Source: Cryomorphaceae bacterium BACL29 MAG-121220-bin8
GTDB lineage: Bacteria; Bacteroidota; Bacteroidia; Flavobacteriales; Flavobacteriaceae
NCBI GenBank assembly: GCA_905182765.1
Contig: CAJJCV010000009.1
Location: 51,299-115,298, forward strand
Reading direction: 5' to 3'
DNA: 64,000 nucleotides
The notes beneath the pieces were generated by a model. The model was not told the DNA's origin, did no database searches, and worked only from the letters and a program-made list of their open reading frames with translations. A program made the position numbers and the translations under genes. Of the stretch, positions 63,393 to 64,000 are shown in pieces (the stretch's first letter is position 1; each line of letters begins with the position of its first letter).

Positions 63393-64000
63393 ATGAATCT
63401 CTCAATTGTCATTCCGCTTCTAAATGAGCAAAATTCTCTTGAAGAGTTAACAAGCTCTATTTCAACTGTTGTAAAGGCTTTGAGATTGGAGTTTGAAATC
63501 ATTTTAATAGATGACGGAAGCACAGATAATTCATGGAAAATTATTTCGGAAATTTGTTCTAATAACCAAAATGTAAAGGGAATAAGATTCTTAAAAAACT
63601 TTGGTAAATCTCAAGCGCTTTCAGCAGGTTTCAAAGCATGTAACGGAGATGTAGTTGTAACAATGGATGCCGATTTACAAGACGATCCAAATGAAATTCC
63701 AGAACTTTATAAAAAAGTCAAGGAAGAGAAGTTTGATTTAGTATCTGGATGGAAAAAAGTTAGATACGACTCAATAATATTCAAGAATTTTCCATCGAAA
63801 ATCTTCAATTGGGCTGCAAGAATTACCTCAGGAATAAAACTTAACGATTTTAATTGTGGTATTAAAGCTTACAAAAAAGAAGTAATCAAACAGATTAAAC
63901 TAACTGGTGGTATGCACAGGTACATTCCAGTGCTTGCTAAAAATGCAGGATACAACAGAATCACTGAGAAAATTGTAATACATCACCCTAGAAAACATGG
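63393..64000 (+). CDS. Family 2 glycosyltransferase (DPM/ArnC-like), 5' part
   Basis: The gene runs off the window after 202 codons. The N terminus MNLSIVIPLLNEQNSLEEL begins a GT-A domain. IDDGSTDNSW and VTMDADLQDDP (with the DxD metal site) follow, then GKSQALSAGF and FNCGIKAYK. These match glycosyltransferases that load sugars onto polyprenyl phosphate. C-terminal membrane helices, if any, are outside the window. It lies 10 bases after DUF4199. Confidence 0.9.
   Translation, partial: MNLSIVIPLLNEQNSLEELTSSISTVVKALRLEFEIILIDDGSTDNSWKIISEICSNNQNVKGIRFLKNFGKSQALSAGFKACNGDVVVTMDADLQDDPNEIPELYKKVKEEKFDLVSGWKKVRYDSIIFKNFPSKIFNWAARITSGIKLNDFNCGIKAYKKEVIKQIKLTGGMHRYIPVLAKNAGYNRITEKIVIHHPRKH

Overview
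The window is a stretch of chromosomal core genome from a Bacteroidota, most likely a marine Flavobacteriia-type organism with a compact, AT-rich genome. The evidence is: low GC; near absence of Shine-Dalgarno leaders; promoters of the Bacteroidota form TTG-N19-TAnnTTTG; many families typical of the phylum (DUF4249, DUF4290, DUF4199, DUF6095, TonB receptor with a carboxypeptidase-like N-terminal domain, split transketolase, carotenoid genes); a MurA with Asp at the catalytic position; and a Tgt without zinc cysteines. No gene-free stretch reaches 300 bases. I saw no insertion sequence, prophage, CRISPR array, rRNA or base-composition island.

Layout. 1-1865 (minus): mltG and dapF. 1969-10042 (plus): HtrA protease, trmD, rplS, isocitrate dehydrogenase, a TonB receptor/DUF4249 pair, murQ and a small membrane protein. 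10044-13238 (plus): the thrS-infC-rpmI-rplT translation operon, in which infC has no ATG, GTG or TTG start. 13245-18942 (minus): tgt, an LptF/G-type permease, an EamA transporter, accA and dnaB. 19083-21516 (plus): split transketolase and a small outer-membrane barrel. 21518-23887: an FKBP lipoprotein, an S4 RNA-binding protein, a phosphoribosyltransferase and aroK. 23944-27013 (plus): two tRNA-Lys, tRNA-Leu and then crtI-crtB-crtZ, possibly one transcript. 27006-32171: ribH, a TPR protein, recF, a DUF721/DciA-like gene, ndk, DUF2520, a KdsC-like phosphatase, maf and a 30-residue membrane peptide.

32173-38111 (plus): a sodium:solute symporter, then the most interesting block: SRPBCC protein, an SDR-fold protein lacking the catalytic Tyr, a class I photolyase, an FeS-BCP-type photolyase/cryptochrome that lacks the iron-sulfur ligands, and a TIGR03643 protein. 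38108-45121: murA, DUF4290, DUF493, an AAA ATPase, fmt, YqgE, a class IV aminotransferase, a START-like protein, tRNA-Met and an HI0933-like flavoprotein. 45172-50191 (minus): hisS, rplI, rpsR, rpsF and priA. 50286-57872: rlmH, rdgB, a surface protein, purB, rmuC, a carB without its regulatory domain, and rpmH with its own terminator. 57995-64000: a TPR-like membrane protein, alpha/beta hydrolase, GNAT-like protein, mtaB, an orphan peptide-binding lipoprotein, rpmE type B, DUF4199 and a glycosyltransferase cut by the window end.

Most genes are housekeeping. Themes that link genes are light (carotenoids, two photolyase-family proteins and their partners), replication start-up (dnaB, DciA-like protein, priA, recF) and cell-envelope recycling (mltG, murQ, murA, dapF). 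Packing is extreme: four convergent gene pairs share the tetranucleotide TTAA as overlapping stop codons, and six starts are TTG, three of them overlapping the previous stop as TTGA. All family calls are from reading the sequence; no database search was run.
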